Assembly (NCBI GenBank): GCA_028288485.1 | Contig: JAQBNO010000058.1 | Span: 1-45,174 of the forward strand | DNA length: 45,174 nt | Direction: 5' to 3' | Source of the DNA: Segetibacter sp. | GTDB lineage: Bacteria > Bacteroidota > Bacteroidia > Chitinophagales > Chitinophagaceae | Notes under the pieces: model-generated | What the model saw: the letters and a program-made list of their open reading frames with translations, nothing else | Database searches by the model: none | What the model was told of the DNA's origin: nothing | Shown: positions 25,769-33,387 of the stretch, in pieces | How the letters are laid out: each line of letters begins with the position of its first letter | Numbering within the stretch: the first letter of the stretch is position 1 | Position numbers and translations under genes: made by a program

Positions 25769-25863
25769 CGTGTCAAACGTGAAATGTCAAAGGGCAAAAT
25801 CAAAACTCCTTTTTCCCGGTATTGGGGTTCACTTTTGACGTGTCGGGAAGCGGCAATTTTAAG
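25769..25863 (-). repeat. Second dispersed repeat family (~95 bases), copy 2
   Basis: Read on the minus strand it matches 6454-6554 in the same order of blocks: CTTAAAATTG, CGTCA, AAGTGAACCC, CGGGAAAA, GGAGTTT and CTTTGACATTTCACG. The open minus-strand frame 25711-26085 runs through it and is not regarded as a gene. Confidence 0.65.
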
Positions 25864-25963
25864 CGGCTTGTCGCTAGAAGCTTTTTTAATTTTGTTCGAA
25901 TAGATTGAATTAATCGAATGAAAAGTCTTAATGCTCAAACAGTTACAGAAGAAAAATAAAAAA

Positions 25964-26003
25964 AGTTGCTTTACAAGATAGCGGATAAAGTGCCGAAGCA
26001 ACT
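25964..26003 (-). terminator. Terminator-like hairpin with no obvious gene
   Basis: AGTTGCTT and AAGCAACT pair around 24 bases. On the minus strand the hairpin is followed by TTTTTTTATTTTT. No minus-strand gene lies upstream of it on that strand until 29570, so what it would terminate is unclear. Confidence 0.35.
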
Positions 26004-26009
26004 GTGCAA

Positions 26010-26069
26010 GTACAAGAGTGCGACGCAACGGCTGCTCCACAGAAGTACAACGGTCGGCTACCCCAAAAA
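26010..26069 (+). repeat. Dispersed ~60-base intergenic repeat, copy F (variant 1)
   Basis: The head is GTACAAGAGTGCGACGCAAC, the middle is divergent, and the tail is GGTCGGCTACCCCAAAAAC. It lies in the gap before the ABC transporter genes. Confidence 0.7.
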
Positions 26070-26262
26070 CGTCTGTCTTCGCCATTATAAGGAATTGCAG
26101 GAGAAATATCCTTTACGCCTTAACAGTCGCGCAAAGTAATGACGCCGACAGCCGTGCATGGTCGAAACACATTTTCAAAATCTCTCATTTGGCCAACCGC
26201 AGATTCTTTTCGTATATCCAACTAAACGATTTATTTTTCCTGCATCACCAAAACGACTCACC

Positions 26263-27156
26263 TTGTCAAGCATTCTAACCCTCACGGGTATCAGCAGGTC
26301 TTACGGAAGGATTTTGGCTTTAAACAACGTTTCATTTGCTGTTCCCGAAGGGAGCGTGTTTGGGATACTCGGACCGAATGGCAGTGGCAAAACGACTTTG
26401 CTAAGCGTAGTATTAGACGTGCTTAAACCAGATAAAGGAACGTACGAATGGATGGGCAAACCGGGAACTTCAGAAACCAGGAAAAAAATAGGCACCCTGC
26501 TGGAAACTCCCAACTTCTATCATTATCTCTCAGCTGCCGATAACCTCGCTATCACCCATGCTATTAGCGGGCGGGGAAGTAAGGAAGAGATAGACACGGT
26601 ACTTGGTAAAGTAGGATTGCTCGAACGAAAAAGATCAAAATTCAGCAGCTATTCGTTAGGCATGAAACAACGGCTTGCAATTGGAGCAGCGCTCTTAGGA
26701 AATCCACAGGTATTGGTTCTCGACGAACCAACAAACGGTCTTGACCCGGTTGGAATAGCGGAAATCAGGGAACTGATAAAAGACCTTGCAAAGGAAGGCA
26801 AAACCATTATTATGGCAAGCCATTTACTCGATGAAGTGGAGAAAGTTTGTACCCATGTAGCCATCCTGAAGAAAGGAAATCTTCTCACTACAGGACCGGT
26901 AGATGAAGTGATGGTGAATGAAGACATTGTCGAAGTTTCGAGCGAAGACACAGGAGCATTATTATCGACTCTGCGAATGATCGATGGGTCTCTTTCAATA
27001 AAAGAAGATAAGGGAGTGGTGCACATGATTTTTCCATTAGGGCTTGCTGACCTTTCAGCCATCAACCGGCATTGTTTTGATAATGGCGTTGTTCTAAATC
27101 ATCTCCGCCTGAAAAGAAAGAGCCTCGAAACGAAATTCTTCGAACTAACCAATTAA
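26263..27156 (+). CDS. ABC transporter ATP-binding protein (multidrug/antibiotic exporter type)
   Basis: The ATPase of a two-gene exporter. Family proteins begin close to I-L-T-L-T-G-I-S-R-S-Y-G, and no ATG is there, so I place the start at the TTG at 26263 (297 residues). The ATG at 26158 would add 35 residues of non-family sequence. Walker A is G-P-N-G-S-G-K-T (37-44), the signature is the variant S-Y-S-L-G-M-K-Q, Walker B is V-L-V-L-D-E-P, and the switch His is in M-A-S-H. The ~90-residue C-terminal extension is usual for BcrA/CcmA-type ATPases. The permease gene starts 15 bases downstream, so they form an operon. The exported compound is unknown. Confidence 0.9.
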   Translation: MSSILTLTGISRSYGRILALNNVSFAVPEGSVFGILGPNGSGKTTLLSVVLDVLKPDKGTYEWMGKPGTSETRKKIGTLLETPNFYHYLSAADNLAITHAISGRGSKEEIDTVLGKVGLLERKRSKFSSYSLGMKQRLAIGAALLGNPQVLVLDEPTNGLDPVGIAEIRELIKDLAKEGKTIIMASHLLDEVEKVCTHVAILKKGNLLTTGPVDEVMVNEDIVEVSSEDTGALLSTLRMIDGSLSIKEDKGVVHMIFPLGLADLSAINRHCFDNGVVLNHLRLKRKSLETKFFELTN

Positions 27157-27171
27157 CACCCAACCCTGCTT

Positions 27172-27966
27172 ATGTTGAAACTTCTTCAAATAGAATGGCT
27201 GAAACTACGCCGTTATAAAGCCTTCTGGATCTTACTTATCCTTAGTCTCGGCTTCTCTTTTGGATGGAACTATTTCCTGGCTCACCAGATAACTGAGAGT
27301 AAAAAGAGTGCAATGGCCAAAAATCCAATGGCACAAATGATACCTAACCCATATGAAATGCCGAACACTTACCAAATGGTATGTTATGTAAACAGTTACT
27401 TCCTGCTAACCCTTGGAATACTAATGATCTTATTATTAACCAACGAATATAACTACCGAACCAACAGGCAAAACGTTATCGATGGTTTAAGCAGGACCCA
27501 GTTTGCAGCGAGCAAACTCCTGTTAATGACCATTTTTGCAATACTTACCACAGTGGTCACCTTCATCACCGTCATTGTTGTTGGCTTACATGTTTCTCCC
27601 AACACTTCTTCACTTTGGAATAACATTTCATTTATCGGTTATTTCTTCGTGCAAAGTATCATTTACCTGTTGGCTGCCCTGCTGTTAGCCATGCTGGTAA
27701 AACGCAGCGGACTTGCCATCGGCCTGTATTTTTTCCTCATGATTGCCGATACCATTGTTGGTCTCGTGCTTAATAAATATGTTCACCCGCTCGGTTACTT
27801 TTTGCCCATTGATGGTACTGACTGGTTAATTCAAAATCCTGCCAGTAAATTTCTTAAAGACGATGCGCGTCCCGATCAAAACCTTATTCTCGGCTTTTCA
27901 GTTGCCTATATTATTGGGCTCGGCTACTTGTTTATACATTTCTTTAAAAAAGCAGATCTGAAGTAA
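27172..27966 (+). CDS. ABC-2-type transporter permease
   Basis: A 264-residue membrane protein with about six hydrophobic helices. It has the N-terminal L-Q-I-E-W-L-K-L-R-R-Y-K and a cytoplasmic N-V-I-D-G-L-S-R-T-Q-F loop typical of permeases paired with BcrA-like ATPases. The gap to the ATPase gene is 15 bases, so the two are surely made together. No substrate can be named. The gap after it (27967-28284) holds repeat copy G and no gene. Confidence 0.9.
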   Translation: MLKLLQIEWLKLRRYKAFWILLILSLGFSFGWNYFLAHQITESKKSAMAKNPMAQMIPNPYEMPNTYQMVCYVNSYFLLTLGILMILLLTNEYNYRTNRQNVIDGLSRTQFAASKLLLMTIFAILTTVVTFITVIVVGLHVSPNTSSLWNNISFIGYFFVQSIIYLLAALLLAMLVKRSGLAIGLYFFLMIADTIVGLVLNKYVHPLGYFLPIDGTDWLIQNPASKFLKDDARPDQNLILGFSVAYIIGLGYLFIHFFKKADLK

Positions 27967-27994
27967 TTAGATTTCGTGCTGATGCTGAGTGAAA

Positions 27995-28054
27995 GGTTTT
28001 TGGTACATAACTGAAAAACTACTTTTTGGCTTTGGTTGTGTCACTCACTTGTAC
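27995..28054 (-). repeat. Dispersed ~60-base intergenic repeat, copy G (variant 2)
   Basis: On the minus strand it reads GTACAAGTGAGTGACACAAC, then a divergent middle and GTACCAAAAACC. It has the variant-2 core GTGACAC. Confidence 0.7.
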
Positions 28055-28284
28055 TGGTGGATTCTCTATTGGGCTTATTTATACCTCTATAATTATTGAC
28101 AGACTTCAAATATTACGACCTGCTTCAATTTGGTGCGCTCGTATGCCGCGGTATATAAATTGTGTTGTGAAATTAAATAATCAGTGTGGCAACAACGTTT
28201 CTTGTTAAATAGGGTCGTTTAAAGCGGCAAAAACCTTTATTGTAGCTGTCAGCCCCTATCTTACACGTCCAGTTGAAAATACCT

Positions 28285-29394
28285 ATGGAAAAAGTTAAGT
28301 TTGCCGGAAGAAATAAGTCGGAATTATTGTCGTTGATGAAGCAAAGAATAGATGAGTATTTCAGATCGAATAATATTTCGCAGTATGCCAATACTGCTAT
28401 GAAACTTAAGATCGGACTTTGGTTATTGCTGTGGCTTGTTTCAATTGTCGCTCTCTATTTTACTGCCGGCAATGCATGGATTACTTTTTTCGTGGGCTTC
28501 TTTCACATGTTTACACATGTTATGATTGCATTTAACATCGCACACGATGCAAATCATGGAGCCATATCACCGTCAGGAAAAATAAATCGTCTTTTTGCTT
28601 ATTCTTTAGATCTTATTGGAAGCAATAGTGAATTGTGGAGATTTTCGCATAACCAGCAACACCACACTTTCGTAAATATCGAGGGCCACGATGGAAGTGT
28701 GGAAGGATATAAATTATTCAGGTTTTGTCCTGCTGCTCCCCGTTACTGGTATCACCGTTACCAGCATTTGTATGCTCCAATAATTTATGGCATTTCAACT
28801 ATCAATTTTGTGACTGCAAAGGATTTTAAATTACTGAGGCAATATGTGCAAACGAAAGGCGGCCAGGGCGCTGCTACAACTGGCTTTATAGCGCGTTTAA
28901 TTGCGTGGAAACTTTTCTATTTCGGCTACCTGATCATTCTGCCCATATTTGTTTTTAAATTATCAATAGCGGCTGTAGTCGCATTCTTTTTATTAGGACA
29001 CATTTTAGACGGTACCTTACTGGCTTTCATTTTTCAAACCGGGCACATTACCAACGGAACCAGTTATCCGGAAGTTGAAAATAACCAGGTTGATAAAAAC
29101 TGGGCTGTTCACATTGTTGAAACCACCGGCGATTATGCCCCTAAAAGCTATTTAATGCAGTGGTTTTGCGGCGCAATCAATATCCACGTTATTCATCATT
29201 TATTTCCAAAGATCTGTCATGCTCATTATATAAAACTTGCGCCGATAATAAAAAAAGCTGCGCATGACTCGGGTATTGAATACAGGGAATTTCCAACTTT
29301 CTATGACGCAGTTGCTTCGCACTTTAACGAACTCAAAATGTTAGGAACGCTTGACTACTCAATGGAAGAAAAGAAAACAGCAAAAAGAGCATAA
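28285..29394 (+). CDS. Membrane fatty-acid desaturase (acyl-lipid/acyl-CoA type)
   Basis: A 369-residue protein from the ATG at 28285 (a TTG 12 bases upstream is less likely). All three histidine boxes of the di-iron desaturases are present: H-D-A-N-H (87-91), H-N-Q-Q-H-H (122-127) and H-V-I-H-H (301-305). Paired hydrophobic segments lie around 45-85 and 200-250. Together with the H-x-x-x-H-H second box this fits the linoleoyl-CoA/delta-6-like and acyl-lipid desaturase group, which introduces double bonds into membrane fatty acids using O2. There is no fused cytochrome b5 domain. The position of the double bond cannot be told from sequence. Confidence 0.9.
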   Translation: MEKVKFAGRNKSELLSLMKQRIDEYFRSNNISQYANTAMKLKIGLWLLLWLVSIVALYFTAGNAWITFFVGFFHMFTHVMIAFNIAHDANHGAISPSGKINRLFAYSLDLIGSNSELWRFSHNQQHHTFVNIEGHDGSVEGYKLFRFCPAAPRYWYHRYQHLYAPIIYGISTINFVTAKDFKLLRQYVQTKGGQGAATTGFIARLIAWKLFYFGYLIILPIFVFKLSIAAVVAFFLLGHILDGTLLAFIFQTGHITNGTSYPEVENNQVDKNWAVHIVETTGDYAPKSYLMQWFCGAINIHVIHHLFPKICHAHYIKLAPIIKKAAHDSGIEYREFPTFYDAVASHFNELKMLGTLDYSMEEKKTAKRA

Positions 29395-29569
29395 GAAAAA
29401 TTTATTGCCTTCCTTTAAAGGTAATTTTCCTGTAGCCTGTCTTCTTGCAATTAACTACGCTATTAGCATTTAACTACCGTTCGCCACGGGCTTATCTCAG
29501 CGACAGGCGTAGCCGGGTTAAAAGCACATGAGTATTTACTTTGCTGTTAGTATTTACGGCTAAAGATGG

Positions 29570-30715
29570 TTACCACTTCATTTTAATAACCTCCGAACCC
29601 GCAAGCAGGAATGCGCCGGCACCGTAAACCTCCCAGCTTTCCGCACTAAAATTTTTCTGCGGGTCTGCTCCAATCGGCTGCACCCATCCAACTCGTCCTT
29701 CCGCAGATACAAGCGTGTTTAAACCCTCCCACGCTTTTTTTACTGCAGGGCGGTATTTCTCTTTGTCCAATAAACCTTTATTGATTCCCCATGCGAGTGC
29801 ATAACAGAAAAACCCTGAACCGCTTCCTTCACCGCCGGGATAAGAAGCCGGGTCAAGTAAGCTTGCCCGCCAAAGTCCATCAGCCTGTTGAAGGGAGATA
29901 ATTTTTTCTGCCATTTCACGATAGATGTCCAGGTAAAATCCCCTTGTGGGATGATCTTCGGGAAGTTCCTCAAGCAGGCGAACTAAACCTCCCATAACCC
30001 AACCGTTTCCCCTTGACCAAAAGACCAGCTTGCCATTTTTTTCCTTTTTACCTTCGCCTTGCGCATTAACGAGATAGCTTGCATCACGGGCAAAAAGATG
30101 CTCATTCTTATTATAGAGCAAATCATAGGTCTCCCTGAAAAATGAATCATTTACCGCAAAATAAGATGGATCTTTTAACGTAACTCCCAGTTTTGCAAGG
30201 GTTGGCGGTGCCATAAATAAGGCATCACACCACCACCAGGTGATCTTATGCTGCCTAACCTCGCGTCCGGGAACCGTACGAAGTTTTTGTACTGTATCTA
30301 TAGTTGCCTGTATCATTCGTTGGTCCTTCTTGAGCCTGTAAACATCAATATAAGTTTGGCTTATGGTAATATCATCTGCGTGATCATAACGGGGACCCGG
30401 TTGCCATCCTGTTCGTTCGCCAAGCGCAATTAAAGAGTCGAGGACTACCTTTGACTTAGTCGTTTTGTATGCAGCTACTACTCCGGCGTAAAAAGCGCCA
30501 TTGGTCCAGTCGGTAGGTCTATGTTTAGGACTTTTCAGTTGCCAGTCGGTAACCTTCAACATCGTTGCCTTAATGTAATTACGTTTAAAAAGATCCTTTG
30601 CCTGGTGCTGCGACCTCACCGGCGTATTGATAGCAAAAAACAGGAAAAGGGCCAGGGAAAAAGAATAAAAAGGAGTAGACCGTAAGGAACCTTCTATCAA
30701 TAATTGTTTTTTCAT
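29570..30715 (-). CDS. Secreted GH105 unsaturated rhamnogalacturonyl hydrolase-like protein
   Basis: A 381-residue protein from the ATG at 30715. The longer frame needs a GTG and spoils the signal peptide, which covers about 1-36. The body is an alpha/alpha-barrel of the GH88/GH105 type: R-Y-D-H-A-D-D near 109, W-W-W-C-D-A-L-F-M-A-P-P with the likely catalytic Asp D164, W-S-R-G-N-G-W-V, and a late G-S-G-S-G-F-F region. Relatives (YteR, YesR) remove the unsaturated galacturonic acid left by rhamnogalacturonan lyases. It lies 62 bases downstream of the GH51 gene on the same strand, a probable two-gene unit for pectin side chains. Confidence 0.9.
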   Translation of the reverse strand: MKKQLLIEGSLRSTPFYSFSLALFLFFAINTPVRSQHQAKDLFKRNYIKATMLKVTDWQLKSPKHRPTDWTNGAFYAGVVAAYKTTKSKVVLDSLIALGERTGWQPGPRYDHADDITISQTYIDVYRLKKDQRMIQATIDTVQKLRTVPGREVRQHKITWWWCDALFMAPPTLAKLGVTLKDPSYFAVNDSFFRETYDLLYNKNEHLFARDASYLVNAQGEGKKEKNGKLVFWSRGNGWVMGGLVRLLEELPEDHPTRGFYLDIYREMAEKIISLQQADGLWRASLLDPASYPGGEGSGSGFFCYALAWGINKGLLDKEKYRPAVKKAWEGLNTLVSAEGRVGWVQPIGADPQKNFSAESWEVYGAGAFLLAGSEVIKMKW

Positions 30716-30777
30716 TTTAAAGAACCGTTTGGTGTGCGGCACAAATGGGATTGTAGTTGCGGATTGCTATCTAAAAA

Positions 30778-32373
30778 TTACTTTGCCATTTTCGCTTTAA
30801 TCATGGTGAAAGAATGTGGTGGGAAACTATAAGTGATTTTATTTCCGCTGGCATTAACAGGAGCCTTTTCAACCGTTTTCACTTCTTCCTTATTAAAATC
30901 ATTTCCTGATTTAATATCCGGACCATTTACTTCAAAAACTTTTGCAGTTCCGCTAAACGTACCGTTCTGAGAAAGAATATCTGTAGTGATGGCCTGGTCC
31001 TTATTGCGGTTTACCACGCATAACGTTACTTCTCCATCTTTGTAAGTAGCTGAAACATCGAGGTACGGCACTTTTCCTAATTGCGCAGTCGTTTCACTCA
31101 AACCTAAATTAAACCGCGGGGTACTGTATCCTTTGCTGTCAACAAATACATCAAGGGCAGTTCCGGAAACATTGTTGGCAAATAATTGCAGGGGATAAAA
31201 AATCGTCTGTTTAAACATGCCTGTTTCATTGGTAAATATCGGTGCTATTACATTAACCAGTTGCGCCATGTTAGCCATTTTAACTACATCAGCGTTCCTG
31301 ATAAACGCATTCAAGAACCCCGCGATCACAAGCGCATCTTCCAGGTTATATCTTTCCTCGAGTGCATTTTTACCAGTAGCAAATGTACCTCGTCTTGCCC
31401 GGTACCAAACATTGTACTCATCCCAGGCGATGTAAATAGGATCACGATCTCCCCTGGCGGCAGTTTGCATTGCCTGCGTAATCAGCCCTTTGATCATTTT
31501 GGTCCGTTGTTCAAGCACAAGGGGAGTCGAAACAAAATTATAATAATTGGTATCAGGATTACCAACATACATATGGATGGCTATGTAGTCGATCACATCC
31601 TTCAATTCGGTAAGAATAGTCTGGTTCCAATGATCGGGATCAGCGCCGGGGCGATAATTAGATGAACCTGCCGCAATCAGCTTAATACCGGGAGAAGTTC
31701 TTACCATCAGTTTGGCTGCTTCGCGTGCTTTTTTAGTATAGTCTTCGGCGCTCATATGGCCCATCTGCCAGGTGCCGTCCATTTCGTTACCGAGGCTCCA
31801 GTATTTAATATTATGCGGTTCAGCAACTCCATGTTTTTTTCTAAGTTCCGCATAATAAGGTCCTTCCTTTACGTTGCAATATTCTACCCATCGCCGTGCT
31901 TCTTCAATGGTACCGGTGCCCATGTTTACCGAAAAATAAGGTTCTGTACCTATTGCCTTTGCATACTCCATGAATTCGTTGGTGCCAAACAAGTTTGATT
32001 CTAAGGTACTCCAGGCCAACTCCAGGCGTGGAATGCGTTCTGATTTGGGTCCTACCCCATCAAGCCAGTTATAATTAGAAACAAAATTTCCACCGGGATA
32101 CCTGATGATGCTGGGCTTCAGTTCTTTAACAGCACCCATTACATCTCTTCTGAAGCCACTTTTATCTGACAGCTTGTTTCCCGGTTCATAAATACCGCCA
32201 TAAACACACCGTCCCAAATGCTCAACAAAATTTCCATAAATAAGCGGGCTCACTTCAGCTATTGTTCGGTCGAGATCTATTTTAATCCTCGCGTTTTGCG
32301 AATAAAGATTAAATGGGACGTAAAAAAACAGGACAATGATTAGGGTAACCTGTAGTAAAGTTTTCTTGAACAT
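30778..32373 (-). CDS. Secreted GH51 alpha-L-arabinofuranosidase
   Basis: A 531-residue protein with a signal peptide (about 1-25). The GH51 barrel shows G-N-F-V-E-H-L-G-R-C-V-Y-G-G (47-60), R-Y-P-G-G-N-F (91-97), acid/base E197 in L-G-N-E-M-D-G, and nucleophile E319 in A-W-D-E-Y-N-V-W. A C-terminal beta-sandwich (about 400-531) completes the family architecture. It releases alpha-L-arabinofuranose from arabinan or arabinoxylan. Many GH51 enzymes are cytosolic, so the signal peptide suggests periplasmic action. It is likely co-transcribed with GH105. Confidence 0.93.
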   Translation of the reverse strand: MFKKTLLQVTLIIVLFFYVPFNLYSQNARIKIDLDRTIAEVSPLIYGNFVEHLGRCVYGGIYEPGNKLSDKSGFRRDVMGAVKELKPSIIRYPGGNFVSNYNWLDGVGPKSERIPRLELAWSTLESNLFGTNEFMEYAKAIGTEPYFSVNMGTGTIEEARRWVEYCNVKEGPYYAELRKKHGVAEPHNIKYWSLGNEMDGTWQMGHMSAEDYTKKAREAAKLMVRTSPGIKLIAAGSSNYRPGADPDHWNQTILTELKDVIDYIAIHMYVGNPDTNYYNFVSTPLVLEQRTKMIKGLITQAMQTAARGDRDPIYIAWDEYNVWYRARRGTFATGKNALEERYNLEDALVIAGFLNAFIRNADVVKMANMAQLVNVIAPIFTNETGMFKQTIFYPLQLFANNVSGTALDVFVDSKGYSTPRFNLGLSETTAQLGKVPYLDVSATYKDGEVTLCVVNRNKDQAITTDILSQNGTFSGTAKVFEVNGPDIKSGNDFNKEEVKTVEKAPVNASGNKITYSFPPHSFTMIKAKMAK

Positions 32374-32413
32374 TGTAGCGAGCTATTTAATAAGATTAAA
32401 ATATAAAACGATA

Positions 32414-32461
32414 TTTTCTTGTTGTAGGGTACGGTCGCGACCGTACCCTACAACAAGAAAA
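32414..32461. terminator. Perfect 48-base palindrome, probable terminator behind lutC
   Basis: Two 24-base arms meet at TCG|CGA (between 32437 and 32438) without any mismatch or loop. It begins 11 bases after the lutC stop (minus strand) and 41 bases before the GH51 start, and ends in a T-run on the minus strand. It may stop lut transcription before GH51. The perfection is unusual for a simple terminator. Confidence 0.7.
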
Positions 32462-32471
32462 CAACAACATA

Positions 32472-33056
32472 TTATTTCAATATAAAAACGGTCATTGTCA
32501 GAGGCCCATGAGCGCCCAATACGAGCGCCTGTTCTATATCTGCAGTCTTAGATGGTCCGCCTATAAAGCCTCCAAAACCATAATCTCCTGCTCCTATTTT
32601 CTCATAGGCCTCGTGCAGGGTTGGAACAATGCTTTCTGCAGAAATAACTACTGCAAGATGCTGGCAAATATAAGGTATGATCCTTTGCCCCATCATTTCT
32701 TCAGTTAGCCAAACTGCTCCATTTTCAGCTACACAAAAGTGTCCCCTTATTATGGCGAGTTCAACATCTTCATAAGTATGCGGATCAACTGTTGCTGATA
32801 ATAGTTCAGCCCCGTCATTCAATTCAGACAGCGTTGTTACTATTCGCTTGGTAACATCAAAATGTTCGTTGATGAGTGCTTTAACTTCCGCAATGTCGTT
32901 AACGAGATATGATGAGCCGCCAATGGTTTTAAAAACCTCCATGTATTGCTGAACAGAGTCAATATTATTTCCCCTGAACATACTGATGTCAGGTAGCATT
33001 GTTATAGGAGGTTGATTTTTTAAAACGGCCTCCAGTATTTTTTCTCGTGTATTCAT
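32472..33056 (-). CDS. lutC: LutC/YkgG-type lactate utilisation protein (LUD domain)
   Basis: A 194-residue LUD-domain protein. LutC works with LutA and LutB in a flavin-free L-lactate oxidation complex that turns lactate into pyruvate on the cytoplasmic side of the membrane. The conserved C-terminal G-A-H-G-P-L and the segment A-E-N-G-A-V-W-L-T-E near 112-121 are family features. It is on the same strand as lutB but separated by 331 bases containing two kinds of repeats, whereas these genes are usually adjacent. It may still be on the same transcript. Confidence 0.88.
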   Translation of the reverse strand: MNTREKILEAVLKNQPPITMLPDISMFRGNNIDSVQQYMEVFKTIGGSSYLVNDIAEVKALINEHFDVTKRIVTTLSELNDGAELLSATVDPHTYEDVELAIIRGHFCVAENGAVWLTEEMMGQRIIPYICQHLAVVISAESIVPTLHEAYEKIGAGDYGFGGFIGGPSKTADIEQALVLGAHGPLTMTVFILK

Positions 33057-33062
33057 GTAGAT

Positions 33063-33240
33063 GATGGCGCCCGCTTTGAAGGGAGCTATGCCCCCGCCCT
33101 AAAGGGAGCTTTTGGTTTTCAGATATATACTCCATTTAGGGATGAAGCAAGCCCCGCGATAACCGGAGCTACTATGTTTTAAGGCAAATGTTTTCGTTGA
33201 TGCGCCCGTCCTAAAGGAAGCTACTGTGTTTCCATGTATA
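33063..33240 (-). repeat. Degenerate tandem copies of a ~40-base unit between lutB and lutC
   Basis: Loosely repeated blocks can be aligned: CGCCCGCTTTGAAGGGAGCT (33067-33086), CGCCCTAAAGGGAGCT (33096-33111), CGCGATAACCGGAGCTACTA (33155-33174) and CCGTCCTAAAGGAAGCTACT (33208-33227). Each is followed by a TGTTT/GGTTT-rich stretch. Only the spacing and the GGAGCT block are well kept. Confidence 0.5.
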
Positions 33241-33269
33241 TCTTCGTCAGGATGATGTGATCTTTGATC

Positions 33270-33325
33270 GTACAAGTGTGCGACGCAACGATGATCAATA
33301 TAGATTCAACTGCTGGTACCAAAAT
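33270..33325 (+). repeat. Dispersed ~60-base intergenic repeat, copy H (variant 1), inside the lut cluster
   Basis: The head is GTACAAGTGTGCGACGCAAC followed by GATGA, and the tail is CTGCTGGTACCAAAATAAACC. It lies 63 bases downstream of the lutB stop, in the lutB-lutC gap. Confidence 0.78.
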
Positions 33326-33387
33326 AAACCATCCTATCATCTGTATGTTGTGTCAAATGAACGATTATGTCTTCATCTCTCCTCCCT

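Noticed and set aside
25711-26085. 124-codon minus-strand frame
   Set aside because: It runs through the second repeat family and into repeat copy F, and has no recognisable domain.
26158-26262. Upstream ATG as start of the ABC ATPase
   Set aside because: The added 35 residues do not look like the family; the TTG at 26263 places the start where relatives begin.
31186-31665. Plus-strand frame of 159 codons
   Set aside because: Entirely antisense to the GH51 gene, a shadow frame.
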